Positions 25,057 to 32,764 of a stretch of 34,438 bases of DNA are shown in pieces. Position 1 is the first letter of the stretch; every line of letters begins with the position of its first letter. A model generated the notes under the pieces. It did not search any database. It was not told the DNA's origin and saw only the letters and a list, made by a program, of their open reading frames with translations. Source of the DNA: Sphingopyxis sp. GTDB taxonomy: Bacteria > Pseudomonadota > Alphaproteobacteria > Sphingomonadales > Sphingomonadaceae. The stretch covers positions 1 to 34,438 of the forward strand of contig JAURVS010000028.1 of NCBI GenBank assembly GCA_030655355.1, written 5' to 3'. The position numbers and the translations under genes were made by a program.

Positions 25057-26316
25057 ATGAACCATTTTGAATTTCGTGACGGCGTCCTCCACGTCGAAGA
25101 CATTCCCTTGCCGCGCATCGCCGAAGAAATCGGCACGCCTGTCTATGTCTATTCGCGCGCGACGCTCGAACGCCACGCACAGGCATTCCGCGACGGGCTG
25201 AAGGATGTGCCGCGCAAGCGCCTCGCCTTCGCGATCAAGTGCAACCCCAACCTCGGCGTGCTGCGCGTCCTCGCGCGGCAGGGCTATGGCGCCGACGTCG
25301 TGTCGGGTGGCGAGCTCGAACGCGCGCTCGCTGCGGGCATGGCGCCCGAGGACATCGTCTTTTCGGGCGTCGGCAAGACGCGCGCCGAACTGGCGCAGGG
25401 GCTCGATCGCGGCATCGGCCAGTTCAACATCGAACATGAGCCTGAAGGCGTCGCGCTCGCCGAAATCGCCTTGGCTCGCGAAACCACTGCGCCTGCCGTG
25501 CTGCGGGTCAATCCTGACGTCGATGCAGGCACGCATGCGAAGATTTCGACCGGCAAGGCCGAGAATAAGTTCGGCGTCGGCATCGACGTCGCGCCCGAAA
25601 TCTTCGGCCGTCTTTCCGCGCTGCCAGGGCTCAACATGCGCGGCATCGCGGTGCATATCGGCAGCCAGCTTACCAGCCTCGCGCCGCTCGAAGCAGCGTT
25701 CGAACGGGTCGGTCTGCTCGTCGCCGAACTGCGTGCCGCAGGGCACAGCATCACCCACGTCGATCTCGGCGGCGGGCTGGGTGTGCCGTACAAGGCCGAC
25801 GACAATCCGCCGTCGCCTGCCGAATATGGCGCGATGGTCGCACGCGTAACCAAGGATTGGGACGTCACCTTGATGTTCGAGCCGGGCCGTGTGATTGCCG
25901 GGAACACGGGCGTGCTGCTGACCGAAGTGCTTTGGGTCAAGCCGGGCGCGACCAATCCGTTCGTGATCGTCGACGCCGCGATGAACGATCTGGCACGTCC
26001 CGCGCTCTATGATGCGTATCACGACTTTGTCGCGGTCAAGCCGGGCGGCGAGACGATGACGGCATCGATCGTCGGTCCGGTGTGCGAGACGGGGGACACC
26101 TTTGCGCGCGACCGCGTGACCGACAAGGTTGAGGAGGGCGATCTCGCTGTCTTCCGCACCGCAGGCGCTTATGGTGCGACGATGGCCTCGACCTACAACA
26201 GCCGCAGCCTCGTTCCCGAGGTGCTCGTCGATGGCGATCGTTATGCCGTCGTCGCCGACCGCATCACCGCTGGCACGATCATGGCCGCCGAGCGCGTGCC
26301 CGACTGGATCGACTGA
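25057..26316 (+). CDS. lysA: Diaminopimelate decarboxylase
   Basis: A 419-residue PLP enzyme (fold III) that decarboxylates meso-diaminopimelate to L-lysine. The PLP lysine is in LAFAIKCNPNLGVL (Lys61). HIGSQL near residue 200, the phosphate-binding LGGGLGVPY near 238 and EPGRVIAGNTG near 276 follow. The catalytic cysteine block CETGDTFARDR lies near residue 345. The length matches the family (about 420). A TTAGGACT sequence before the ATG at 25057 is a plausible ribosome site. It is the third gene of argH-lipoprotein-lysA and the siroheme synthase gene follows after 2 bases. Confidence 0.96.
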   Translation: MNHFEFRDGVLHVEDIPLPRIAEEIGTPVYVYSRATLERHAQAFRDGLKDVPRKRLAFAIKCNPNLGVLRVLARQGYGADVVSGGELERALAAGMAPEDIVFSGVGKTRAELAQGLDRGIGQFNIEHEPEGVALAEIALARETTAPAVLRVNPDVDAGTHAKISTGKAENKFGVGIDVAPEIFGRLSALPGLNMRGIAVHIGSQLTSLAPLEAAFERVGLLVAELRAAGHSITHVDLGGGLGVPYKADDNPPSPAEYGAMVARVTKDWDVTLMFEPGRVIAGNTGVLLTEVLWVKPGATNPFVIVDAAMNDLARPALYDAYHDFVAVKPGGETMTASIVGPVCETGDTFARDRVTDKVEEGDLAVFRTAGAYGATMASTYNSRSLVPEVLVDGDRYAVVADRITAGTIMAAERVPDWID

Positions 26317-26318
26317 CC

Positions 26319-27095
26319 GTGGAGCAGCTTCCCATCTTCCTCAACCTCACCGGCCGCACGGTCGTGCTGGTCGGGGAAGGGGAGGCTGCCGAAGCCAAGG
26401 CGCGCCTTATCACGCGCGCGGGTGGACGGATTGTTTCGGCATGGGAAGCGGGCGCGATGCTCGCTTTCATCGCGCTGAGCGATGATGAGCAGGCGCGCGC
26501 TGCAGCGGCTGACCTTCGTGCGCATGGTCTGCTCGTCAATGTCGTAGACCGGCCCGATCTTTGCGACTTTACCACTCCCGCGATCGTCGACCGGGCGCCG
26601 GTGACCATCGCGGTGGGAACGGGCGGCGCGTCGGCGGGGCTGGCCAAGGCGGTGCGCCAGCGCGTCGAGACGCTGTTGCCCGCGCGGCTTGGCGCGCTGG
26701 CCACGGCCCTCCTCGCGGCGCGCGGTGAAATGAAATCGCGCTGGCCCGCCGCCGCCGACCGCCGCCGCGCGATCGATGCCGCGCTGGCGCAAGGCGGAGC
26801 GCTTGATCCACTCGATGGCGATGCGGCGGACAAGGTCGAAAGCTGGTTGGCGAGTGAAGCGGCAGTGCAGTCGGCGCGGCTCGAGACGATCCGGCTTTCC
26901 AGCGCTGACCCTGATGAGCTGACGCTCCGCGCTGCGCGGTTGCTGGGTGAGGCGGATCATATTTTTCACCCGGCGAATGTTCCCGTAGCGGTTCTCGATC
27001 GTGCGCGGGCCGATGCGGTGCGGCATGTTGCTGATTGCCTGCCGGACGATCCGCCAACGGGGTTGTCGCTCTGGGTGATTTTTGACGGCCGTTAA
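26319..27095 (+). CDS. Siroheme synthase N-terminal type: precorrin-2 dehydrogenase / sirohydrochlorin ferrochelatase
   Basis: A 258-residue protein corresponding to the CysG N-terminal half or Met8, which oxidises precorrin-2 with NAD+ and inserts iron to give siroheme for sulfite and nitrite reductases. LPIFLNLTGRTVVLVGEGEAAEAKARLI (residues 4-31) is the family start with its nucleotide-binding glycines. VNVVDRPDLCDFTTPAIVDR near residue 75 matches the conserved NAxDxPxxCxF(x)xPA block, and TGGASAGLAKAVRQRVE follows near residue 107. The methyltransferase half of CysG is absent from this protein. The start is GTG, 2 bases after lysA. The C-terminal part is less conserved and I recognise no extra domain there. 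Confidence 0.9.
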   Translation: MEQLPIFLNLTGRTVVLVGEGEAAEAKARLITRAGGRIVSAWEAGAMLAFIALSDDEQARAAAADLRAHGLLVNVVDRPDLCDFTTPAIVDRAPVTIAVGTGGASAGLAKAVRQRVETLLPARLGALATALLAARGEMKSRWPAAADRRRAIDAALAQGGALDPLDGDAADKVESWLASEAAVQSARLETIRLSSADPDELTLRAARLLGEADHIFHPANVPVAVLDRARADAVRHVADCLPDDPPTGLSLWVIFDGR

Positions 27096-27158
27096 GATCG
27101 CCGTCGCCGTCCCATGACACTCGTGTGTTACCCGAATAAAACCCCTTGCCAAGCATGC

Positions 27159-27188
27159 GCTACAAATGTAGCACGCTACAAATGTAGC
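27159..27188. promoter_or_regulatory. Tandem BlaI/MecI-type operators
   Basis: Two identical 14-base sites GCTACAAATGTAGC (27159-27172 and 27175-27188), separated by 2 bases, each form a palindrome around TACA..TGTA, the core recognised by BlaI/MecI repressors. Their centres are 16 bases apart and the second ends 16 bases before the blaI-like start codon. TTGCCA at 27146-27151 is a possible -35 with a weak -10 (TAGCAC, 27169-27174) inside the operators. This strongly implies autoregulation of the operon that follows. Confidence 0.88.
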
Positions 27189-27204
27189 GCATGAGGTGAG
27201 TCGC

Positions 27205-27579
27205 ATGTTATCCAGTTTGCCGCCGCGGGAACGCGAAATCGTCGATGTCCTTTATGAGCGTGGCGCCTCCACCGTGACCGAGATCGGCGAAGCGCTGTCC
27301 GACGAATTGTCGGGCTCGGCAATCCGCGCGATGCTCAAACGGCTGGAAGCCAAAGGCTTTGTCGCCCGCGAACAGTCGGACCGCGGTTTTGTCTACGCGC
27401 CGAGCGTGTCGGACAAGACGGCGCGCAAGTCGGCGCTGAGCCAGGTCGTGCGCGTCTTTTTCAACGGATCGGCGACGAGCGCGGCTGCTGCGCTGCTGGG
27501 CATGCAAGACGAGATGAGCACTGACGAACTCGACGAGCTGGAACAGATGATCGCGCGGGCGCGCGAAGGGAGAGCGTGA
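27205..27579 (+). CDS. BlaI/MecI/CopY family transcriptional repressor
   Basis: A 124-residue winged-helix repressor (LSSLPPREREIVDVLYERGA at the N terminus, with SGSAIRAMLKRLEAKGFVAR near residue 36 as the recognition helix and wing). The C-terminal half (residues 80-124, FFNGSATSAAAALL and DELDELEQMIARARE) is the dimerisation part, where such repressors are cut by an M56 protease. The ATG at 27205 has GAGG at 27194-27197. A GTG at 27196 would add three residues and overlap that site. Two matching operators lie just upstream and the protease gene overlaps its end, so it almost certainly represses its own operon. No beta-lactamase or PBP gene is in the window, so its output is likely something other than antibiotic resistance. 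Confidence 0.93.
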   Translation: MLSSLPPREREIVDVLYERGASTVTEIGEALSDELSGSAIRAMLKRLEAKGFVAREQSDRGFVYAPSVSDKTARKSALSQVVRVFFNGSATSAAAALLGMQDEMSTDELDELEQMIARAREGRA

Positions 27580-29318
27580 TGCTGACCACCGCCATGTTGC
27601 TGGGCCTCGCCTGGAAATCGATTGTCGTCGCGGCGCTGACGCTGGGGCTGCTGCGCCTCGCGCGATCACGATCCTCGGGCGAGAGGTCGATGATCGCGCA
27701 TGCGGGGCTTATGGCGCTGCTCGCTTTGCCGGCCGCAATGCTGTTGCTGCCGCAATGGGCACCGCTTCCCGCGACCTGGTTCGCATCGGTCCCCACGCCG
27801 GTGGCACAAATGGCAGCAACAGGGGGATCGGCGATCGATCCGGCGTCCGCGACGGCTTCAGTCCCTGTCGCCGCGACCCATGCCGGATCGTCGCCGGTCA
27901 TTCTGTCGTCGTGGAGCGACCTTGCCCCCTTTCTCTATCTTGTCCCGCTCATATTGCTGTGCGGAGTGATGGCGGTTGCGGTGGTGCGGCTGTTCGGAAT
28001 GCGCGGGCGCGCCGAAATATTGGTCGAACGGTCGTGGCTGTCGGCGCTTGCCGAAGCGCAGCGGCGCATGGGGTTCAAGCATGGCACCGCGCTGCTCGTC
28101 AGCAACGAATTGCGCTCGCCGATCAGTTGGGGCGTGCTGCGCCCGACGATCGTCCTGAACCCGAAAGCGGTTGCCGCGGCGGGCGAGGCCGAGGCGATTA
28201 TCGCGCATGAACTGGCGCATGTCGCGCGGCTCGACTGGGCGAAACTGCTCGGCGCCCGCATCGCCTGCGCGGTCTTCTGGTTCAATCCTCTGGTGTGGAT
28301 GCTGGCGCGTGAAAGCCACCAGTTGCGCGAGGAAGCCGCCGACGATGCGGTGTTGATGGCCGATATAGACGGTCCCGATTATGCGACCTTGCTGGTCGGT
28401 GCGGCGCGGCACGACAATCAGGGCGTTTTGCTGGCCGCGCACGGCGTCGCGCCGGGCAAGGACAGCCTCAAGCGCCGCATCACGCGCGTTCTCGACGGCA
28501 GTTTGCGGCGCGGTCCCGCCAGCGCGAGCTGGATACTGATGAGCCTTGTGGTGCTTGCGGGCATCACTGCGCCGCTCGCCGCCTTTTCGGCGACGGCAAA
28601 GCCCGAAGCGGCGTCGGCCGTCCAAAGCGTTGTCGCTTCGACGGCCGCTCAGCGCTCCACAACGGTTACGTCGCAGTCGGCGGCCGTCGCCAAAAGCGCC
28701 GCCGACGATGATGCGACCGCCGCCGCCGCCACGTCGAAGGTGTTGAGCGCCGAGGAACTGGTGAGCATGCGTGCGGTCGGAGTGACCCCCGAGTATGTAG
28801 CGCAGATGCGCGAACAAGGCGGCGAAATGAGCGCCGACGACATCATCGCGGCCAAGGCGACGAACATCGATCCGGCCTATATCCGCCAGATGCGTGGCAT
28901 CCTTCCGGGCGCCGATTTCGACGAATTGGTCGGGGCAAAGCAGGTTGGCGTCAACGCAACCTTTGCCCGCGACATGAAATCGCACTTCCCCGATGTCGGC
29001 CTCGATGATCTGATCGCGCTCAAGGCGATGGGGATCGACTGTGATTTCGTCACCGACATGCAAAAGGCGGGCGTGAAAATTCGCGACGCCGAGGATGCGA
29101 TCGAACTACGCGCCACGGGCGGTTTTCGTCCCGTCGCCGCCCGCCGACAGGTGGCAACGCCGCGGGCGTTAGCGACCGCCCGGCAAGATGGCCGCGTTGC
29201 GACGGTCGATATGGAACGCGGCGTGATCGAGGCGCGTCGCTCCGACGGCCGCGTTGCCCGGATTGAAATCCCTGTAACGGCAGAACCACCGGCACCGCCG
29301 GTGCGCCCGAAAGGCTGA
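27579..29318 (+). CDS. M56 family (BlaR1/MecR1-like) membrane metalloprotease with C-terminal helical repeats
   Basis: A 579-residue integral membrane protease. Four hydrophobic segments lie at about residues 2-25, 37-57, 115-139 and 316-335. The zinc motif HELAH (His210, Glu211, His214) with the downstream REEAADDAVL segment defines the M56 active site in the cytosolic loop. In BlaR1 the part after the last membrane segment is a penicillin-binding sensor. Here it is an Ala/Ser/Thr-rich linker (about 340-388) followed by four to five copies of a roughly 28-residue repeat (about 389-515), with elements such as DDLIALKAMGIDCDFVTDMQ, then a basic tail. It overlaps the repressor stop (TGATG; a GTG at 27576 is the alternative start). 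It presumably inactivates the BlaI-type repressor on receiving a periplasmic signal. Confidence 0.9.
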   Translation: MLTTAMLLGLAWKSIVVAALTLGLLRLARSRSSGERSMIAHAGLMALLALPAAMLLLPQWAPLPATWFASVPTPVAQMAATGGSAIDPASATASVPVAATHAGSSPVILSSWSDLAPFLYLVPLILLCGVMAVAVVRLFGMRGRAEILVERSWLSALAEAQRRMGFKHGTALLVSNELRSPISWGVLRPTIVLNPKAVAAAGEAEAIIAHELAHVARLDWAKLLGARIACAVFWFNPLVWMLARESHQLREEAADDAVLMADIDGPDYATLLVGAARHDNQGVLLAAHGVAPGKDSLKRRITRVLDGSLRRGPASASWILMSLVVLAGITAPLAAFSATAKPEAASAVQSVVASTAAQRSTTVTSQSAAVAKSAADDDATAAAATSKVLSAEELVSMRAVGVTPEYVAQMREQGGEMSADDIIAAKATNIDPAYIRQMRGILPGADFDELVGAKQVGVNATFARDMKSHFPDVGLDDLIALKAMGIDCDFVTDMQKAGVKIRDAEDAIELRATGGFRPVAARRQVATPRALATARQDGRVATVDMERGVIEARRSDGRVARIEIPVTAEPPAPPVRPKG

Positions 29319-29322
29319 CGCC

Positions 29323-29404
29323 CGGACATTCGTCCGAACCCGCCGACGCCTAATCGAAACCCTGTTTGAAAACGCTGCTGCGGCGGCGAGCGACGACGCT
29401 CGCC
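29323..29404 (+). other. Two hairpins in the gap between the M56 gene and the exported repeat protein
   Basis: CGGACattcGTCCG (29323-29336) follows the M56 stop by 5 bases. A perfect 8-bp GC-rich stem, GGCGAGCG (29385-29392), loop ACGA, CGCTCGCC (29397-29404), ends 9 bases before the GGAGGAGG ribosome site. Neither has a T tract, so they are not simple terminators. They may slow read-through, protect mRNA ends or tune the ratio of the genes in this operon. Confidence 0.5.
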
Positions 29405-29429
29405 CGGCGCACGGAGGAGGAGTGCCTCA

Positions 29430-30176
29430 ATGAATGCCTTGTTATTTGCCGGTGGCGCCGCGCTACTGTCGATCCTCGCCTTTTCAGTGCCGACGGCCGC
29501 CGCAGACCCCTTGGTCCTGAGCGATGTGCGCTGGGTTGCCGAGCCGGCCGGCGGAAAACAGGAAGCGCCGCGCGTGCGCATCCAGCACAAACAGTCGAAC
29601 AGCGATCAGACGCTCGACGGTTCGCGCGCCGATTTTGTGGAGGCGCAGGCTGCGTTGGGTCGCAGCACGGCGGGGCCGGTCAGCTTTACCGTGACGCATG
29701 ATGCGGGGACGCTGTCGTGTACGGGCAATTTGACGCGGGCGTTCGAGGGTAAGGGCGATTGTCGTTTCACCTCCGACCCCGGATTCGAGCACGGACTTGG
29801 CGAACGCGGGCTTTCGCCCGATCATCGCTCGACGTTGCTCGCGATGCTGATGGTCGATGCAACGATCGAGCTTGCCGACGGGCTGACTGCGGAGGGGGTG
29901 CGGCCGAAGGATGGCGAGGATCTGATCGCCGCGGCGGCGCTGGACGTGCGCCCCGACTATATCCGCGACCTCAAATCCGAGGCGCTGGTGCTGACCGACA
30001 TCCAGGATGCCATCGCGTGCAAGGCGCTCGGCGTCGACGGCGCCTATGTGCGCGTGCTCGCCGCGGCAGGTTACCGGAAGCTCAGCGCCGACGATGTCGT
30101 CAGCATGAAGGCGCTGGGCGTCACGGGCGACTATGCGCAGGCGATGAACCGCGCAGCGGGGAGGAATGCGAAGTGA
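29430..30176 (+). CDS. Exported protein sharing the C-terminal repeats of the M56 protease
   Basis: A 248-residue protein I cannot assign to a named family. The first 25 residues are a Sec signal peptide ending VPTAAA, so it is periplasmic or exported. Residues 26-150 look like a beta-rich domain with two cysteines (Cys97 and Cys111) that could form a disulfide. Residues about 161-245 are three copies of the helical repeat found in the M56 protease, including DIQDAIACKALGVDGAYVRV and SADDVVSMKALGVTGDYAQA. GGAGGAGG (29413-29420) gives a strong ribosome site 9 bases before the ATG. It overlaps the TonB receptor gene by one base. A role as a soluble partner or ligand of the protease sensor domain is an inference from the shared repeat. 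Confidence 0.82.
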   Translation: MNALLFAGGAALLSILAFSVPTAAADPLVLSDVRWVAEPAGGKQEAPRVRIQHKQSNSDQTLDGSRADFVEAQAALGRSTAGPVSFTVTHDAGTLSCTGNLTRAFEGKGDCRFTSDPGFEHGLGERGLSPDHRSTLLAMLMVDATIELADGLTAEGVRPKDGEDLIAAAALDVRPDYIRDLKSEALVLTDIQDAIACKALGVDGAYVRVLAAAGYRKLSADDVVSMKALGVTGDYAQAMNRAAGRNAK

Positions 30177-32272
30177 TGCGTCTGGCGAGCCTGGCGGCGC
30201 TTGCCGCCGCACTATCGTCGATGCCTGCCATCGCACAGGACGCTTCTCCAACCGGCGATACGCCGCCGCCAGCGCCCGCCGAAGTTCCTGCGGGCGGAGG
30301 CAGCAGCGCAGCGCGACAGGTCTATGCGCCCGCAGACTTCGCGCGCTACGCGCCGAACAACGCCTATGACATGCTGCGTCAGGTTCCGAGCTTTCAAATC
30401 CGTGACAATGAAAATCTGCGCGGGCTGGGGCAGGCGACGGGCAATGTGCTGTTCAACGGCGAGCGGCCGTCGAACAAGGGCGACGACATGTACACCCAGC
30501 TCTCGCGCATTCCCGCGGGCAATGTCGAGCGGATCGAAATCGTCGATGGTGCGACGCTCGATATTCCCGGCCTGTCGGGCCAGGTCGCCAATATCATTTA
30601 TCGCGCCGACAGTTTTTCGGGGCAGTTCTCGTGGAAGCCCGAGTTTCGTGCGCATTACACCGATCCGCTGTTCACGCGCGGTGACGTGTCTGTGCGTGGC
30701 CGGTCGGGCACGATCGAATATGAGGCAGCGCTCAGCAACGACGATTCGGCGCGCAGCGGGGCGGGCGGCCCGACTTTGATATATGATGGTGCGGGCAATA
30801 TCATCGAACGCCGCCATGATGTGTGGAACACCCACTATGATACGCCAAAGTTGTCGGGGCGGATTACCTGGGATCCGGCGGGTGACACCGTCGCCAATCT
30901 GGGCGGGCATTATCAGCGTAAATATGACCGTTATTATGAGGATGGTTTGCGCACTGGGCCGGGCCTGCCCGACCGCGTCCGCACCGTTTATGAAAATGCC
31001 GACAGCTGGAACTATGAGGTCAGCGGCGATTATCAGTTCGGCCTCGGGCCGGGGAAGCTGAAGCTGATCGGACTGCGGCGGTTCAGCCATGAGCCCTATC
31101 GTCAGGAAATCATCACAACCCCCGAAGGCGGGATCGCGACCGGCGACCGCTTTGCGCAGACGGGCGATCTGGGCGAAACGATCGGGCGCGGCGAATATCA
31201 GTGGAAGATGTTCGGCGGCGACTGGCAGCTTTCGGGTGAGGCCGCATTCAACACGCTCGACAATGTCGCGTCGATCGCGGTGCTCGATCCATCGGGGGTG
31301 TTTGTCGACCAGCCGTTCGACGGCGGCACCGGCGGGGTGAGCGAGGATCGATACGAGGGGCTGCTGAGTTTCGGGCGCAAACTGACCGACAAGCTGAATT
31401 TCCAGATCATCGCGGGCGCCGAACATTCGACGATCACGCAGACGGGTATGAATGGCCTGACGCGCAGTTTCTTCCGGCCCAAGGGCTCGGTCTCGCTTGC
31501 GTGGACGCCCACAGCCGATTTCGACGTGTCGGTGAAGCTGCGCCGCCGCGTGTTGCAATTGTCCTTCTATGATTTTCTGGCGCGCGCTTTCCTGAACGAT
31601 GGCAATCAGAATGAGAGCAACAATGATCTGCGGCCCCAGCAGGACTGGACCTATGAGGCCGAGATCAACAAGAAGTTTGGCGCCTGGGGTTCGACCAAGC
31701 TCATTCTGATCTATCGCGACGTTGAGGACCGTGTCGACGTGATCCCGATCGGTACCAATGGCGAGGCAGTCGGCAATATCGCGAAGGCAAAAGCCGGCGC
31801 GATCGACTGGACGGCAACGATCAATCTCGATCCGGCAGGGATCAAGGGGATGCGGCTCGAACCGCGGATGCTTCTCCAGAAAAGTTCGCTTCGCGACCCG
31901 TTCACGGGCGAAAAGCGGCAGTGGAACGGTTTTACCGACACGGTGATCAGCCTTGGTCTTCGCCACGACATTCCGGCCAGCAACTTGGCGTGGGGCGGCG
32001 ATCTCGAATATGTGCATTATCAGCCCAACTATCGGCGTAATCAGACCGACAAGGTGTGGGAGGGGCCGGTCTGGGCATCGGTCTTTGTCGAACACAAGGA
32101 TGTGCTGGGCCTGACCGTTCGCGCGTCGATCCGCAACATCGCCAATGCCCGATCGAAGCGCGATCGGACGGCTTACACGGGCGTTCGCGGCGAGAGCCCC
32201 GTCAGTTTCGTCGAGGAACGCGACCGGCTGATCGGCCCCGTATTTTCCTTTTCAGTGCGCGGAAAATTTTGA
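30176..32272 (+). CDS. TonB-dependent receptor
   Basis: A 698-residue outer membrane protein. A signal peptide (cleavage after PAIA, about residue 21) is followed by a Pro/Ala-rich spacer and a short plug domain (about 50-150): APNNAYDMLRQVPSFQIRDN, the NVLFNGERPSNKGD block, then IPAGNVERIEIVDGA. The remaining 550 residues have the alternating aromatic pattern of a large beta barrel, ending in FSFSVRGKF with the terminal phenylalanine needed for barrel insertion. No classical TonB box or N-terminal signalling domain is obvious. The ATG at 30176 overlaps the previous stop (TGATG), with GGGGAGGA at 30157-30164 as ribosome site. It closes the blaI-M56-repeat protein operon. The ligand is unknown. 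Confidence 0.9.
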   Translation: MRLASLAALAAALSSMPAIAQDASPTGDTPPPAPAEVPAGGGSSAARQVYAPADFARYAPNNAYDMLRQVPSFQIRDNENLRGLGQATGNVLFNGERPSNKGDDMYTQLSRIPAGNVERIEIVDGATLDIPGLSGQVANIIYRADSFSGQFSWKPEFRAHYTDPLFTRGDVSVRGRSGTIEYEAALSNDDSARSGAGGPTLIYDGAGNIIERRHDVWNTHYDTPKLSGRITWDPAGDTVANLGGHYQRKYDRYYEDGLRTGPGLPDRVRTVYENADSWNYEVSGDYQFGLGPGKLKLIGLRRFSHEPYRQEIITTPEGGIATGDRFAQTGDLGETIGRGEYQWKMFGGDWQLSGEAAFNTLDNVASIAVLDPSGVFVDQPFDGGTGGVSEDRYEGLLSFGRKLTDKLNFQIIAGAEHSTITQTGMNGLTRSFFRPKGSVSLAWTPTADFDVSVKLRRRVLQLSFYDFLARAFLNDGNQNESNNDLRPQQDWTYEAEINKKFGAWGSTKLILIYRDVEDRVDVIPIGTNGEAVGNIAKAKAGAIDWTATINLDPAGIKGMRLEPRMLLQKSSLRDPFTGEKRQWNGFTDTVISLGLRHDIPASNLAWGGDLEYVHYQPNYRRNQTDKVWEGPVWASVFVEHKDVLGLTVRASIRNIANARSKRDRTAYTGVRGESPVSFVEERDRLIGPVFSFSVRGKF

Positions 32273-32292
32273 GCGGCTAGGGTGGCCCGGTG

Positions 32293-32667
32293 ATGAAACG
32301 CCGCATCAAAATCTATTTCGACGGCGGGTGCCGCCCGAACCCCGGAAAGATGGAAACCGCCGTCGTGACCGGCGGCGCCGCGACGGTCGTGTACGATGCG
32401 GGGGTCGGCAGCAGCATGGACGCCGAGTGGCTGGCGCTGCTCGCGGCGTTGCGGCTGGCGCAGGAGTTGGGACTGAAGAATTTCGTGCTGCTCGGCGATG
32501 CCGCTGCGGTGGTGGCGCAAGCAAATGGCGCGGTCCCCGCCCGCGGCGGCGCGGCGGATCATCTTTCCACCTTCCACACATTGGTCGGCGAAGGACCGAT
32601 GCCCAGCGTGCGTCATATCAAGCGGACGCAGAATCTGGCGGGGATTGCGTTGGCGCGTGGCCGATAG
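32293..32667 (+). CDS. RNase H-like (ribonuclease HI family) protein
   Basis: A 124-residue protein with the RNase H fold. Three of the four catalytic acids of RNase HI are in place: Asp10 in YFDGGCRPNPG, Glu45 in MDAEWLALLAALRLA, and Asp69 in LLGDAAAVVAQ. In the C-terminal helix the usual NxxAD is NLAGIALARGR, so the fourth acid is replaced by glycine. It also lacks the basic protrusion of E. coli RNase HI. It could cleave RNA of RNA-DNA hybrids weakly or have another nucleic acid role. The ATG at 32293 is preferred to an in-frame GTG one codon earlier. It begins 20 bases after the TonB receptor stop, so it may be read from the same transcript. Confidence 0.8.
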   Translation: MKRRIKIYFDGGCRPNPGKMETAVVTGGAATVVYDAGVGSSMDAEWLALLAALRLAQELGLKNFVLLGDAAAVVAQANGAVPARGGAADHLSTFHTLVGEGPMPSVRHIKRTQNLAGIALARGR

Positions 32668-32764
32668 CGCGTCGCCGACAGCGCGTGGGGGGCTGTCAAT
32701 CGGGATCACGAGTTGTTAAGCGCTGGCCGCCTACCCCCGGCCGACACATTGGAAGACCAGCGCG

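Noticed and set aside
27084-27105. GACGGC/GCCGTC inverted repeat across the siroheme synthase stop codon as a terminator
   Set aside because: The stem is only 6 bp with a 10-base loop and no T tract. It could act in mRNA stability but there is no support.
27579-29318. M56 protein as a beta-lactam sensor (true BlaR1)
   Set aside because: The C-terminal region is taken up by a low-complexity linker and helical repeats, leaving no room for a penicillin-binding domain. No beta-lactamase gene is nearby.
30212-32095. A 627-codon minus-strand open frame opposite the TonB receptor
   Set aside because: The plus-strand protein has signal peptide, plug and barrel end. The minus frame shows no domain.
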